Of a stretch of DNA of 64,000 nt, positions 22,831 through 35,768 are shown one piece after another. A program made the position numbers and the translations under genes. The notes below the pieces were generated by a model, which was given only the letters and a program-made list of their open reading frames with translations, was not told the origin of the DNA and made no database searches. Location of the stretch: NCBI GenBank assembly GCA_028564705.1, contig JAPXFQ010001301.1, positions 682,001 to 746,000 of the forward strand, written 5' to 3'. Within the stretch, counting starts at the first letter, position 1; each line of letters starts with the position of its first letter. Source of the DNA: Apricaphanius iberus (Eukaryota; Chordata; Actinopteri; Cyprinodontiformes; Aphaniidae).

Positions 22831-24870
22831 TCTTTGTGGATTTCAGATTCAGATTTTAGCCAATAATGTTTTATTAAACAAAAATAGGCCTGTTTGTGAA
22901 GGATTATAGTCCTGATTTTGAAGTTATATAAAACCATGGTTATTTACCTGCAGGAGTAGTTACAGATCTCCCTTGCCCACCTCTCCAAACACAGAAGTGG
23001 TTTGGCCACAGAGCAATCTACAGACTTTTAGTTTATTACACTGCTCTAATTCTTAAAAAAATACTGCTTGATCTGCTAGATGCTGAAAAAAAAAACGGAG
23101 CTTCCGTCAGTCCCTCCGCTCTGATTCAGGCAGTCTTCATCACTTTCATATAAAGAAACAGCACTGTGACTTCAACCTGTGGAACTCACCTCAAAGCGAA
23201 GGTACAGCCTACCTTCAATTTACTCACTGCTCCTTTCAGCTAACATTACCAGGTGGATCCTCATCCCAGCACACTGGATCTGGGCTGGAGGTGAGTGGCC
23301 ATGAATGAAATGAAGGTACTGCTGTAGACCCTCAACCAGAAAGGTTTGGCTCATAGCCTTCGCAGGTCACACAGGCCCAGCATACAATGTACTGACCCAG
23401 GTACACAGTCCATACCAATCAGCATAGGCGCCGGTTCCTTGGGCGCTTTGGGGCATGAATATCCAGGGAAAATCCCATGTGGGATTGATGGTAGAGTGCG
23501 TCTGAACAAGCATGAATAGCAGTTTCAATTAAAAAGCTTTTAAGTCTGCAACACTAACGTCAGCTAGAAGGCCTTATGTTGAAGTTGAAATGGACAGTTG
23601 CTGTGATTAGATAAGCACTAAGAGTCTGAAAATCAGCATTTTACAAAACATTTTACAAAATTTTACAAAAGAAAGAGAAGGGATAGATTTGGTTGCATGA
23701 GAAATCTTTCCAGAAAACTGGATCTTATGAAAAGAGGTGGTCTAACCCTTATGCCATCTGGCCTGTCCCAGCAGGGGAAAGGGTTTGTCTTTCATTTTCC
23801 GACAAGCAACTGTGATATTACCGGTGGCTAATTGTATTCTGCAGGGAATGCCTGTTGCTTGCAACTGATCAATTCAGTGTTTGAAGCTATACTGGGTTGG
23901 CCAACTGAACTTGTTTCACCAAGGCAGCAATGAGACACCAAAGTGTGACTGGACAGTTACAAGCTAGGGTGCTTCTAAAAAAGGTTTGGGGATACCAGTG
24001 GATCTGCAGCTCAGCAAAAACACACACGGGGAAACACAGTTCCGCAAAAAAAGTTTAAGAAAAATAGGGAGATTTCTGAGATCATGGTTAGTATGTTAAG
24101 TTGTTTTGCTGTTGCATTTTAAGAATTGCAAATACTGTGTTTTTTATTTTAATACAATTGTTGGTTTTGTTATCACCTCGGTGGTGCCTTAAATTAAATG
24201 GTGACAATGCACATTTTATTGGACAAACTTGTTTAAGCTCACAATACATTGATCATGAACTTATTAAAACTTTGTTGACTAATCACTCAAAATGGGCTTT
24301 TGTTTTTTAGATTTTACACTATACCTGATCGTATTGTTCTAGTTTCTTTGTGCAGGAGAGCTTATTGGTGCTCCCCAAAAAATTAAGTGTTGCTTGACTA
24401 GCGTATGTTAATGATGATATATCATGTACATGGGATTCTGTATGGATTCTCAGACAGTGGTGCACCACTTTGTTGTTTGCCGGCCCTATATAAACAACAA
24501 GAAGAATGTTGTTAGGCTAACTTGAAAGCTAATGTTGGGTCCTATTGATACTATGTGAGAGATTAATATAAATAAGGGAATTATCATGGTTTTGAGCAGC
24601 AGATGATGTTACATTTCAGACATAATACTTGTGGAGAAACTATTTTAAAAAGAGGAAATTAACTGGACCATTGTGGTTGTTGATGTTTTTTTAGATGACT
24701 CTATTCTGGGTTTTGAAATTTCTCTTGAAACGGGAGATCATAATTTATTTGGTTTTTGAGTAGTATCACAAAAAGCATGTACTATGTGTATAGCTATTGA
24801 TTGGCATATATAGTTTTAATCACAAACAGGGATAGGATGTTGTTAAAATTACAGTACAAGAAGTTCTCGT
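22831..24870. other. Intron, no gene seen
   Basis: No recognisable coding sequence or complete mobile element. Mixed composition, with a slightly GC-richer block at 22930-23420. Confidence 0.45.
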
Positions 24871-24879
24871 CGGGATTAA

Positions 24880-27556
24880 TAAAGTATATTTAATCTAATC
24901 TGAATTCGAGTTTAGGAGTTTGAAGTTTCGTTACCTCCAGAGGGTCAAGGATAATATTTTTTTTTTCCCTTGACTATTAACTGTATAACTTTCTGATGCT
25001 GAGGCAAAGCCATTTGAGGTTAGGCAGGCTTTTTTTCTAAATTACAAAAGAGCCACTGACATCTGGTAACATCTTTATGAAAATTAAAACAGATAATCAC
25101 TAAATGAAATGTATTTAGTAATTGAAGCATCAAATAACATTTATGTGAGAGTATGAAATTTAAAAACAGATAAAAACAAGAAAATCCATTAGTAAAAAGA
25201 GCAAAGAGCAAGGAGCAATTTAGGTAACGAGTGTGTATTAATAACAGATAAAACACAATCAGTAAAAAAAAGGCATGAGAATCAAAGAGTGATAAAAAAA
25301 CGCAATTTAGGACTCAAAGGGAGCTCAGAATGGCAGAGTTTTAATGTTTGATTTAAATGAGCCTAACAATTCTGAATTTTTGCATTTTTCTGGAATTTGG
25401 TCCAGATTTGTGGAGGATAGAAGCTGAAAGCTGCATCTCCCTGTTTAGTTTTAATTCTAGGAATGTTTAGTAAGCTAGAGTTGGATGACCTGAGTGATCT
25501 GCTGGGTTGGTATAGTGACAACATATCTCCAACATACTGCTATGTTGCTACGTGCTAAACTGTTCAGTGATTTATAAACTAGTAGGAGTATTTTAAAGTC
25601 TATTCTCTTAAGCAGTGTAAGGACTTAAGAACTGGGTTGATGTGTTCTACTTTACTGGTTCTAGTGAGAACACAGGACGCAGCATTCTGGATCAGCTGCA
25701 GCTATCTGATTGACTTTGTAGGCCTGTGAGGACGCTGTTGCAGTAATCAATCCAACTAAAGATGAACGCATGCATCAGTTTTTCCAAGGTCCTTCTGTAA
25801 CATTAGTCCTTTAATCCTAGAAATGTTTTTCAGGTGATAGAAGGCTGACCTTGTTAGGTTCAGGTCTGAGTCCATTATTACACCTAGATTATGTGTGTGA
25901 TCAGTAGAAAATCAAGTTGTATTAACTTTTAGTTGTATTAACTGAAGCTGTGTGCTGACTCTTGATCATTCCTACTTAGGTCCAAAAATAATTACTTCCG
26001 TTTTGTTTCTGTTTACCTGGAGAAAGTTATGGGACATTCAATCACTGATTTGTTCAATGCATTCATTTACGGTCTGGAAAAAATCAAAGTCACCTGGTGA
26101 CAATGTAATGTATAGCAGAGTGTCGTCTGCATAGTTATGGTATCTAATCTTATTGGCTTCTATAATCTTGGTTAGTGGGAGCATATAAATATTGAACAGG
26201 AGGGGTCCTAGGATGGAGCCCTGTGGGACCCCACATGTGATTTCTGATTGTTCTTATGAGAAATTTCCAATGGACAGAAATAACTTCCTGTTCTTGAGAT
26301 AAGACTCAAACCATTGAAGTTCTGTACCAGAGAGTCTGACCCAGTTATCCAGTTGTTCCAGTAACATTTTATGATCAACAGTGTCACATGCTGCACTGAG
26401 GTCCAACAGAACCAGAACTGTGGTTCTGCCACAGTCTGCATTTATGTCAATGTCATTGAAAACTTTGACGAGGGCAGTGTCAGTGCTTTGTTGGGCATGG
26501 AAACCAGACTGAAAATCATCTAAGGTGTCGTTTATTGTCAGGAATGTATTCAATTGTTGAGATCCAGCTTTTTCAATAATCTTACTGATGAATGGGAGAT
26601 TAGAGATTCGCCTGTAATTCTGCATCAATGTATTGTCTAGATTGTTCTTCTATAATTGGGGTTTGATAACTTCTGTTTTGAGGGCCTGGGGGAAGACACC
26701 TAACAGGAGGGATGAGTTAACTATTTGCATCAGATTAGACTTAATGACAGGGAGAACTTTTTAAAAAAAAGATGTGGGTACGATATAGAGGCAGCAAGAG
26801 GAGGAGCTTAGCTGTTTAATAATTTTATCAAGATGTGATTGATTTAGTTTTTTGAAATCAGACATTTTCTCTTAATTGTTTTTACATGGGGATGAAAATG
26901 GTGGTGGGTTGTTTGCTGTTTTACAGATTTATCTTCTAATTTCCAAAATCTTTTCAATGAAGAAGTTGGAGTGGAGTTTAGCTCAGGGGCTGCTGTCACT
27001 GGAGGATTGGTTAGTAATTCAACTGTTGCAAATAAAGTGTGAGCGTTATTAATGTTTCTGTTAATGATTTAAGAGAATAATGGTTCCCTTGCACTTTTCA
27101 AAGTTAATTTATATTGTTTCAAGCCTGCTTTTGTAGATCTCATAGTGAAAATAAAGTCGAGTTTTCCTCCATTTTCTCTCGGCCTGGCTGCACTCCCTTT
27201 TTTTTACTACGTACCAGAGGATCGCTGGTCCATGGAGACTTCTTTCTACCTGAGACTACTTTTATTTTAGTTGGAGCAATGGCATCAATGATGTCTGACA
27301 CTTAAGATAAAAAAATTTTGCCAGCTTGTTAACAGAGTCTGTTTTGGGGAGTGATGGGGGTGGGGGGTGTCAGGGGTGAGGTAGAGCATTAAATTTAAGA
27401 TTTCAGCTGAGCTGTCAATGAGGAATTTTTTTTTTTTTACTATGCTCTCATTTTGATTAGATAGTTTAGCCGGGATCATGCTTTCAAAGAAGATGCAGAA
27501 ATGGTCAGATAGTGCAACATCAACTACGGAGATGGTAATCGTGAGGTACTGCATTT
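24880..27556 (-). pseudogene. L2 LINE (endonuclease end to 3' tail), decayed
   Basis: Minus-strand coding runs from the endonuclease end (SVVDVALSDHFCIFFE, about 27520) to the reverse transcriptase. The longest piece, 26628-26254, gives NYRRISNLPFISKIIEKAGS, FQSGFHAQQSTDTALVK and VLVLLDLSAACDTVDH, the standard fish L2 motifs. The next frame continues with GVPQGSILGPLLFN and YHNYADDTLLYI, so the catalytic YADD is visible. The C-terminal part decays through many stops down to about 25300. The left end carries a GGGATTAATAAAGTATATTT-like tail near 24880. Confidence 0.8.
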
Positions 27557-28395
27557 GAATTTTGTGATTGGCTTATAGCAGTATATCTTATCATTGTCTA
27601 CGTCACAGGCATGGTCTCACAGAGACGTCCTCCCTCTCTCAGACAAACTTGCCCCGCCCAGTGACGAGTTGAAACTGCTTATCTTGGGTGCTACGTGCGC
27701 ACACAGAAGCATGCTGAGAGAAAAAGAGAAGGCTGAAATCCATATATCGCACTTTGGAGGACCATAATGTTGAAGTGGTTTAAAGCCATAAGTTATAACC
27801 TATATGTTTAAAACACACCATGAATAAGGAAACAAAAGCTGAGGTAGTTCCCTCCGAAGTTACTTAGCATCTATGCTATTGCTAGCCTCTCTCTGCTTGT
27901 TTGCTATACATGCTACTGGCTTCAGGCAGTGCTGACTCAGCGCCCAGAGTCATAGGCCATAAGTCGTTTGGCTGCTGCGCTCCATATAGCCTCTCTTTAC
28001 CTATGGTGGAGGGCAGAAAGGACACCTTATTTCTCCAATTACTTTAGGTAAATAGAGGCTCTATGGAGCTCGGTGGCTGCATGCAATAGTTCAGCTGTGA
28101 CTATCTTCCAGACCACATCTTGCACACTTGGCCGTGCCCTTTCGTGTATCCTGGCCCTGCCCACTTTGGTAGAGTTTTTCAAATGTTGCCTGGGGGCGGG
28201 ATAATGCTTTTTCATGTAATTCAGTTATTCTTTAAGTTCAACCTCGAGGCAAAGCCAGTACTTTAAGGTCCGTAGCCTCTAGCAGCTGCAAGAAGCTCCG
28301 CTTTCACCTTGCCAAAAAGTACATTCCCGTGAAGGCTTCAAAGCTAGGTAGGCGAGGCTATGAATGCTAAGTGGGCGGGATGATGCTTTTTTGTG
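27557..28395. other. Insertion-like sequence between two L2 pieces
   Basis: About 840 bp of GC-richer sequence without coding separates two L2 pieces in the same orientation. A 43-bp motif (GGGCGGGATAATGC...TTCAGTTATTCTTTAAG) occurs at about 28194 and again in altered form at about 28374, at the right border. It may be a non-autonomous element or a composite of two. Confidence 0.4.
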
Positions 28396-29270
28396 GTGTT
28401 CAGTTACTCTTTAAGAGATTTGACTTAATGCGGGGTTTTACATTTGTAAGTTCTACTGTTTATAATCACAGGAATGCTATTTTCTCAGACACGTGCTGGT
28501 GGGGGAGTTGTCTTGGAGTTATGTCTGACGACCTTACAAATCATAAATTTGGCATTATCAGTGGTGGTAGGGGAGAATCTTCATGTCCAATAGACTTATG
28601 ATGCAGAGGGAATCTTGGAGTTAGTTGGGTACCTTTGCTGATTTGTTCCTGTAATTTTTGGGAGAATTGGGAGAATCAGTGAGCCTAGGGTTACTTAAAA
28701 ATCTGATCCTGATTCATCCCTCCGCTTTAGGAGAGCGGGGGGGTGTATGTTTCTTGGAGTGTTCAGATAGTGCAGACTCTACATTATCGGAGGACGGCAA
28801 GGAGCTGGAGGTGCTGTCTGATTGTACCTTATCTGCCATCTTGCTTGAGTTAGAGGCACAACTTTGTTTTGAGAGTCTCGGAGCACTGTTATTCAAATTG
28901 GCAAAAATATTAGCAGCCAGCAGTTTAATTCCAGTTCTGTTGAGATAGCGCTGATTTTCTTTGAATAGATGAGTCGCAGAACCAAAAATCTTAAACTTGC
29001 TTACATAGCCTAGCGAGTTTTCCATGCATTTGGTTTTCATTCATTTATGAAGACATCTGGTTCTCAACCACCGTTCGTGACACCCCCTTAGGAACTGGGC
29101 CAGACATCCAAGTGTTTGTGATATTGAGCAGGTTTAGAGCCATGAGCAGTTGTGACACGTCAGCTCTGAGAACCTCGCTTAGTCGTAGACTGATATCATA
29201 AAAGCCAGCATGTATAATGAGTGTGTGTATTCCTGGACGAAAAGGGGAGCAATAAACACTAGTGTTTAAT
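28396..29270 (-). pseudogene. L2 LINE 5' part with SGNH/GDSL-hydrolase-like region
   Basis: Minus-strand codons at about 29220-29040 read IIHAGFYDISLRLSEVLRAD and, further on, MSGPVPKGVSRTVV, which is the esterase-like (SGNH) segment upstream of the endonuclease in fish L2-type LINEs. The frame then gives RYLNRTGIKLLAANIFANL and a Ser-rich linker, ending near IINSRTYKCKTPH, where the endonuclease should begin. It lies next to the L2 piece at 24880-27556 in the same orientation and could be its 5' half. Confidence 0.65.
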
Positions 29271-29274
29271 CTTG

Positions 29275-30250
29275 GAGTGAACTAGATGATTTAATGCAGG
29301 GTATCCCAAGAGTTTAGAGGGTGTTGATTGGTGCAGACTTTAACGGACATGTTGGTGAAGGGATGAGGAAGTGATGGGCACGTTTGGTATCCAGGATAGT
29401 AACGAAGAAGGACCGATGGTGGTAGACTGCGAAAAGGATGGAAATGGCTGTTGTAAACACTTTCGTCCAGAAGAGGCTGAAAAGACTGGAGGGAGGAGCA
29501 CTTAGGTGGACTACATCTTATGTAGATGTGATCTGAAGGAGAATAGTTACTGCAAAGTAGTGGTAGGGGAGTGTAGCTAGACCGCATAGGATGGTGATCT
29601 GTAGGATGAAACTGACGGTGTGCTGATGAATGAGAAAATGAAAGAGAATGTAGAGTAGAAGAAATTACTGTTGTGGATCAGGAAGTAGCTGAAAGCAATA
29701 AGGATGAAGTTAGGAAAGCTTTGAAGAAGATGGAGATAGGAAACTCAGTTGTTCCTGATAACACACCTGTGGAGGTATGGAAGTGTCTAAGAAAGGTGGC
29801 AGTAGGATTTTTGACTAGGTTCTTCAACAAGACCTTGAAGACTGAGAAGATGCCTGAGGGATGGAGAAAAAGTGTTCTAGTGGCAATCTTTAAGAACAAG
29901 GGAAATGTACATAATTGTGGTAACAACAGAGAAGAAAGCTAAAGAGTCATTCAATGAAGCTGTGAGAAAGAGTTGTGAAAGCTAGGCTTCATTCAGAAGT
30001 GAGCATTTGTGAGCACCAGTATGGTTTCATGCCAAGAAAGAGTTCTACAGATTAAATTTTTTGCTTTAAGGATGCTGATGGACAAGTACAGAGAGTGTCA
30101 GAGGGAGCTGCATTATGAGAGGTCATTAAGGTATTTGGTTTGAGGAAGGAGGATGCAGAGGATATAATTAATTGGAGACAGATGATTCGTTGTGGTAAGC
30201 CCCCAGAGGGAGAAGCTGAAAGGAAAATAAGAAGACTCTACACATATGAA
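29275..30250 (+). pseudogene. Second RTE-type LINE copy with large internal deletions
   Basis: It starts within the endonuclease (RVLIGADFNGHVGEG-like at about 29315; TQVDYILCR-like at about 29505). It then jumps to the linker and early reverse transcriptase (DQEVAESNKDEVRKALKKME, VPDNTPVEVWKCL, PEGWRKSVLVAIFKNKGN). After ALRMLMDKYRECQRELH-like codons at about 30066 it jumps again to the C-terminal KEDAEDRINWRQMIRCG-like end at about 30150-30190. It is the same family as 17640-19318. The catalytic palm is missing. Confidence 0.75.
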
Positions 30251-31300
30251 GCTAATTTAAAAATCTGAAAAGCATAAACTTTCATTTCAAGTACCTGGAA
30301 ATGGGAGATGTAAGTAACCATAACCACAAGTTTCCATCCCCACAGCACAAGCTGACGGATAAATCTAACACACCAAGAGAGGGAGTTCTTAAGGCAGAAC
30401 TGCTGATCATAAGCTTGTCACACTCAAAGCTGGTGTGATGTTTGAGAGGGAGAGGGGAGAAGGAAGCCGCAGGCAGCGAGTGCAGACACAGAGCAGCCAA
30501 AGAAACGGGGGTAGTAACTGTTGTAAGGCATTTTTGAAAAACTGCAGAAAAAGTGTGGGTGTTGAACTCTCTCACTGGGAAAAGTGTGGGTGTTAAAACA
30601 TGTTTTATTTGTTAGGCAGTTTTGTTATTGAAATATTTAACACACTGCAACGGGAGGTAAAACACATGGGGGTTAAATAAAAACGTTGCCCGCCCAAAGT
30701 AAACCACGGCACCCCCAGCTAAACTGCTCTGGTGCCGGATTTGAGCTCACTTCTAAAAATTTCACGTAAACGGTAGTCGGAAATAGCCAACTGTTCCAAT
30801 AATTCAGACGGCAGCAAGTATTTAGAGCCAGACATGTCATAATTCAAAACGTCCCAAAATTAATATTTATACATATGAATATTTGAATAAAACTTAAAAT
30901 GCATTTGTGTAATAAATTAATCCATTCTTATCCAAATAAATACATATTATTTATATATTGAGATCATTTGACATTTTTTTATATTATTTGATTGGTGTAG
31001 ATTGATTATTTCATTAATTTATTTGATCTCTTGACTTAAAAAACATAACCTCTCAGAGTTGTTAACACTACTATAAAAAGTAGAGATAGCTTCTCTGAGT
31101 TGTTTTGATCTTAAAAGCTGTTTTCAGCTGAGTTGTTGACCATCTGACCAGTTACCCATTCGGCTATAAGAGTTTATTCAGCAAGAAACAGTAGCAAGTT
31201 AAGTTATTTCATAATGTACTTGATAAGACTTGCAAATTCAACTACCAGCTCTCCTTTGTCTTTTAACTGAAAACTAATGCTGCTTATTAGCAGTTCTAGA
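30251..31300. other. Intron, no gene seen
   Basis: No recognisable coding sequence. AT-rich from about 30840 onward. Confidence 0.45.
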
Positions 31301-31309
31301 AAGGGCAAC

Positions 31310-31490
31310 ATCAAATACCTGAAACTGTTGGCTAAGGATAAGCGTAAATATAATATTGTAATTCACGCTGGCTGTAATGACATCTAGTAACCCTAATCAG
31401 AGGTCACTAAAATTAGTGTTGCTTCGGTGTATAAGTTTGCCAAAACAATGATAGACTCTGTAATCTTTTTGGTCCCCTGCCTGACATTTT
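31310..31490 (+). pseudogene. L2-type LINE hydrolase scrap
   Basis: Plus-strand codons read KDKRKYNIVIHAGCNDI at about 31336-31386, then SEVTKISVASVYKFAKTMID with a stop between. This matches the IHAG-NDI block of the SGNH-like segment in fish L2-type LINEs. Only about 180 bp is preserved. Confidence 0.5.
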
Positions 31491-32720
31491 TAGCCGCATG
31501 CTGTTGTTTATCACACACAGCCATCGGGTGGCGATAATCTGCACTCTAGCTCCACAGAAGAAAGCTCTCTCTCCCAGAGGGAGGAGGAGCTGAGATACTA
31601 TAAATACAACCCACCGATGGAAGGCGGTCATCCACCATCTTTCCCTTCCATGCGTGGCCTGGCCAGCTTGTTTAAGAGGAGAGGCTCATCAAACACCTTC
31701 TTTCGCTAGAGAAGGAGGAACTTGCTCCAGGGAGCTCAAAGACTGCCAACACCAGGTGAATCCTAAACACTGATAAACAAAGACATTGTTTTATCCTCAA
31801 AGCCCGACGAAACGTTCCCTGAGTTTCAGAGCGCCGACCGCTGAGAAACGGGAGCTGAAGTCCGCATGCAGTGGGGTCTAAATCAACAGAAGCCTCAGCA
31901 AACCAGGCCTCTCAGCAGTTTTAACCAGTGTTTTCAAAGACTTTCCCTTCAAATAGTCATTTTAAATCCTACAATTTGAGTTATTCAATTCAACCGGAGT
32001 CTTCCTTTTTCCGTCTAATGTTTAATAAATGTATTTGAGTTTGTCCTGTTAGGATTCTGTGGCTGTTTGGTTCTGTGTGTCTCTGTTTCCTCACCTTTTT
32101 CCTTAGGGGCATGGCAGGCTGGAGCTGCAGGTGCAGCTCATCGGAACTAATCATGTCCAACACTCAAAAGGGGAACGATCACTGCAGACTGACGCTAGTT
32201 TGTTCTCGATGCAACCGCTGTTTTTGGCCAACTCTCTCGTCGGAATTCTAAGTAAGAAGTTCCTTTCTTCCATGTTTGGGATCTCTTACCAGAACCTTTC
32301 TTTCTCAATACTCTCCATAGTTCTCTCGTTCCTGGCTTACTGGATCCGGACTCCACTGTCTCCACCGAGCCCTCCAGTCAGCCTCTGCAATGTTTTCCCT
32401 TCACGATGTGCCTCCGCTCTCACTGGGATCCTGTAGGTCGCCTGCCCGCTGGTCCAACAATTCACCAACAACTCATAAGTAAGACAATATCCAAATAACT
32501 GATCACTACGTTCCTTCATTGTACTCACCAGCTCCTGGACTTCCCGGGTTTTACCGTCAGCTCCACAGCAACAACAAACAATGTGACCTAGTGTTATCAA
32601 GATCCCCCTAGTCATTTCCTTCTGATGCCCATAAAATTAGTTACATCATCGGTCTTCTAAGAAATTGAGCCTTAAAGTGGGCGAAAGCATTTTTTGACCT
32701 TTCAACAATACACAATACTT
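31490..32720 (+). mobile_element. Probable LTR and leader of the Ty3/gypsy remnant
   Basis: It lies immediately upstream of gypsy gag. TATAAATA at 31599-31606 and AATAAA at 32024-32029 are in the order expected for an LTR promoter and polyadenylation signal, and TG-initial sequences occur near 31499 and 32048. I could not fix LTR ends or a primer binding site. The second half (32050-32600) has no coding that I recognise. Confidence 0.35.
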
Positions 32721-32724
32721 ATTT

Positions 32725-34190
32725 TGAGCCTTGTGGTCCCTTAAACAGGGGGAAATATCTGTAGCAGACATTGTCATTGAGTTTCGAACTCTAGACACTA
32801 AATCTAACTGGAATGATCCTGCTCTTAGAGGAGCATTTTATAATGCTTTAAATGATAAAATCAAAGACTATCTTGCTTCTCGAGACGAACCTTCCTCTCT
32901 CGATAAATTAATCGCTGTAGCAATTAAATTAGACCTGAGACAGAAACCAAGTTTTGTTTACATTTGAGTCACCTGAAAAGGGCAGAGAGAATCATCTCTG
33001 GACCCTATGCAATTAGGTAGGACCAGATTAACTCCCCAAGAACATCAGCGCCGGATGTCTTCCAACTGTTTATACTGTGGTTCACCGCAGCACTTCATTG
33101 CTGTTTGCCAGATTCACCCAAAAGGATGAGCCCCCCAGGTAAGATTGGGGTCCTGGCGGGTAACTCCTGCAAGAATAATTATTAGTTCCTGTTACTATTC
33201 TTTCGTCTGCTAAAATCCCCATTTCCTGTTCAGCCCTATTCGATTCAGGTTCCGAGCAGAGTTTGATCCATCCAGAATTAGCTGCTCAGTATCATCTACC
33301 TGCTCATTCCATAAATCCACCAATTACTGTTCTAGCATTAGATGGCAGTCCCATGACTTCAGCCTCCCTCCAGACGGAACCAGTTTCCTTGGTGATCTCG
33401 GGAAAACATCACAAGACCATTCAGTTCCTTGGTTTTCCCACAAAAGAGAATTATTTGGTTTTAGGTTATCCCTGGTTATCAGCACACAACCCCCAAGTCA
33501 ACTGGGCTAGCCACCCAATTGATACTTGGAGCCCCCACTGTCACCAGAACTGCCTACAATCCGCTATTCCTGAAAGAAAACCCTCAGAAGAAACAGCTAA
33601 TGCTGATCCAGATCTCTCCCACATTCCCTCAGTATATCAAGACATCTTGCCCTCTCACTTCCTCCCCACAGACCGTTCGACTGTGCCATCGAGCTTCCCC
33701 TGGTGCTCCTATTCCTTCCGGCCGTCTCTACAATCTGTCTATCAAAGAATGCAATGCCATGGAGAAGTATATCCAGGACTCTCCTGACGCAGGTACCATC
33801 CAACCCCCATCGTCACCCTTGGGGGCCGGGTTCTTTTTCGTGGACAAAAAGGATGGATCTCTAAGACCCTGTATTGATTACCGTGGGCTCAATCAGATTA
33901 CCATTAAAAACAAATACTCACTTCCTCTTCTTTATTCCGCACTAGAACCTGTTGCCAAAGCCACCATCTTCTCAAAACTGGATCTTCGAAACCATCTTGT
34001 CCGTATTTGTGAAGGGAATGAATGAAAGAGTGCATTCAAGACTCACGTCGGACACTGAGTATTTGGTTATGCCCTTTGGTCTTTGCAATGCCCCAGAACC
34101 TAGTCAATGACGCCCTATGTGACTTTATTATTAAATTTGCCTTTGTCTATTTAGATGACATTCTCATTTTCTCCCAAAACCTCCTAGACC
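32725..34190 (+). pseudogene. Ty3/gypsy gag-protease-reverse transcriptase remnant
   Basis: In order: a capsid piece at 32731-32967 (QGEISVADIVIEFRTLDTK, FYNALNDKIKDYLASRD); a CCHC zinc knuckle at about 33070 (CLYCGSPQHFIAVC); a protease starting with ALFDSGSEQSLIHPEL at about 33240 and ending [17 protein letters not shown]; then reverse transcriptase from about 33740 with [20 protein letters not shown] and, after a frameshift, LVMPFGLCNAP and FVYLDDILIFSQ (about 34140-34175). This is the sushi/Ty3-type layout found in fish. Coding stops at about 34190, so RNase H, integrase and the 3' LTR are absent. Confidence 0.82.
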
Positions 34191-35768
34191 CCCGAAACCA
34201 GTTTAGCAAAATGCCAAATAATCCAACGTGTTTGGCCCGGTCCTGCATTCAATATATAAACAATATAAGGTGTTCAAATTGAGATCGGTTCAAAACGGAT
34301 TAAGAGCAGAAACAAATATTATAAGCTGTGTTTGAACCCCTTAATGCATCAAAATACTGGAATTGGATTGTTTACTGCCATGATCATTCTAAATGGGGGT
34401 AATTTTCCAAAAGACAATGATTTCCAGATAACATTTCTAGATCCAATGAATGATTTAATTTTCCTTACATTGTTTTATTGGTGTACACATAAATCAATGG
34501 TGCTAATTAGTTTAAACTAATTTCAATTAGTAATCTAATTTAGCTTTCATTTCAGCATTAGCAAATCAAGCCTTGGTTCTGAAAGCATCCAGATTCATCC
34601 AGAACCAGAAAATCAGAATTCATGGTTTCTATTTTTATTGCATTTTTATCCATTTCTCTTTTATTTTTTGTTCATTTATTTGATCAGTAGTGTGTTAGTT
34701 ACTAGCTTGAATGATTAAATGTTTGTGTTTTTCTTCTTTTGTAAATAAAATTTTGAATTTTGGAAAGCCACTGTCTATCATTTTATTCTGCACACATATG
34801 GCAAAGTTTCATGTTCAACATGCGTTAAGAATTCATTCCTTCATGCTTTTTACCTCAGCCTTATCTAGGCAGGTGCTAAATTATTATAGTGATATAGATA
34901 TATTTGGCTATTAAAATAACTCCTGCTAACAATTGGCACCCCAAAAATAATTTTCATAAATCATTAATCTTATTGACTGCCATAAGCAGTCCTTCATTAA
35001 TAGTCAAATAGCAGCATTTACAACATACTTGGCGCCCCGCATAAGGCTTTTTTCTTGAACAGCTTTGCCACATTGTGTGTTGAATAAAATTTGAGTACTG
35101 CAAGTATAATAGACTTTCCCAGATACAAGCGTGGTAAATTCACAGCAGTAATAATCTTGGCGAACATTTTGATGGCTCTGAGATCAGAAGTCATTGCTCA
35201 TATGAAAAAGCATATAAGTGACATTCCTGATCATGTCTAAGGCACTTCAGTGCCTTAGACATTAGCCAAAATGATCACCATAGAATCTCCTTGCTAGTAA
35301 TAAAACGACAACATGATTTAACTAACTCATTCTACTTAGTGTAAGCAATAGGTTGTGGCTTTTAACCTAAGAGTGAATCCAACCATGCAGCCCAAGATTT
35401 GCTACACATTAATACAGATGAGTTATCCTAACATTTATTCGTGGCTTTGTTAAATTAACTTCAGAGTCAATATAATTATTTACGTCTGGAACCCAGATGT
35501 TAAATTAATCAGTGAGTTTGGAGAAACCACTGCTTGCAGTTGCAGTAACTCAGGTTAATATATTTTTTTAAATTACCCACCAAAGAAAAGTGGTGTGGAT
35601 GTGTAAATCTTAACACTTGAAGCATAGTGTTGATATAAGACACAGGTGGCGCTGCTGACCTGCACATTGTTTCGAACACATATTCGTAAACGTGAAAGGT
35701 ATGGCTATTTGTTAGCATTGTTGTTTTGTTTTCAGCAAGCGTTTAACAACTGTTGTCTTGTATTTCAG
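34191..35768. other. AT-rich intron, no gene seen
   Basis: No coding or mobile-element similarity recognised. It contains the perfect palindrome listed at 35233-35262. Confidence 0.5.
35233..35262. repeat. Perfect palindrome, 14-bp arms
   Basis: ATGTCTAAGGCACT, two central bases (TC), then AGTGCCTTAGACAT, an exact inverted repeat in otherwise AT-rich sequence. Confidence 0.85.

Noticed and set aside
32337..32615. Minus-strand 92-codon frame in the gypsy leader, with a nearby CCCGGGTTTTACCG word resembling a primer site
   Set aside because: The primer-like word is in the wrong orientation relative to the plus-strand gag-pol, and the frame has no recognisable domain.
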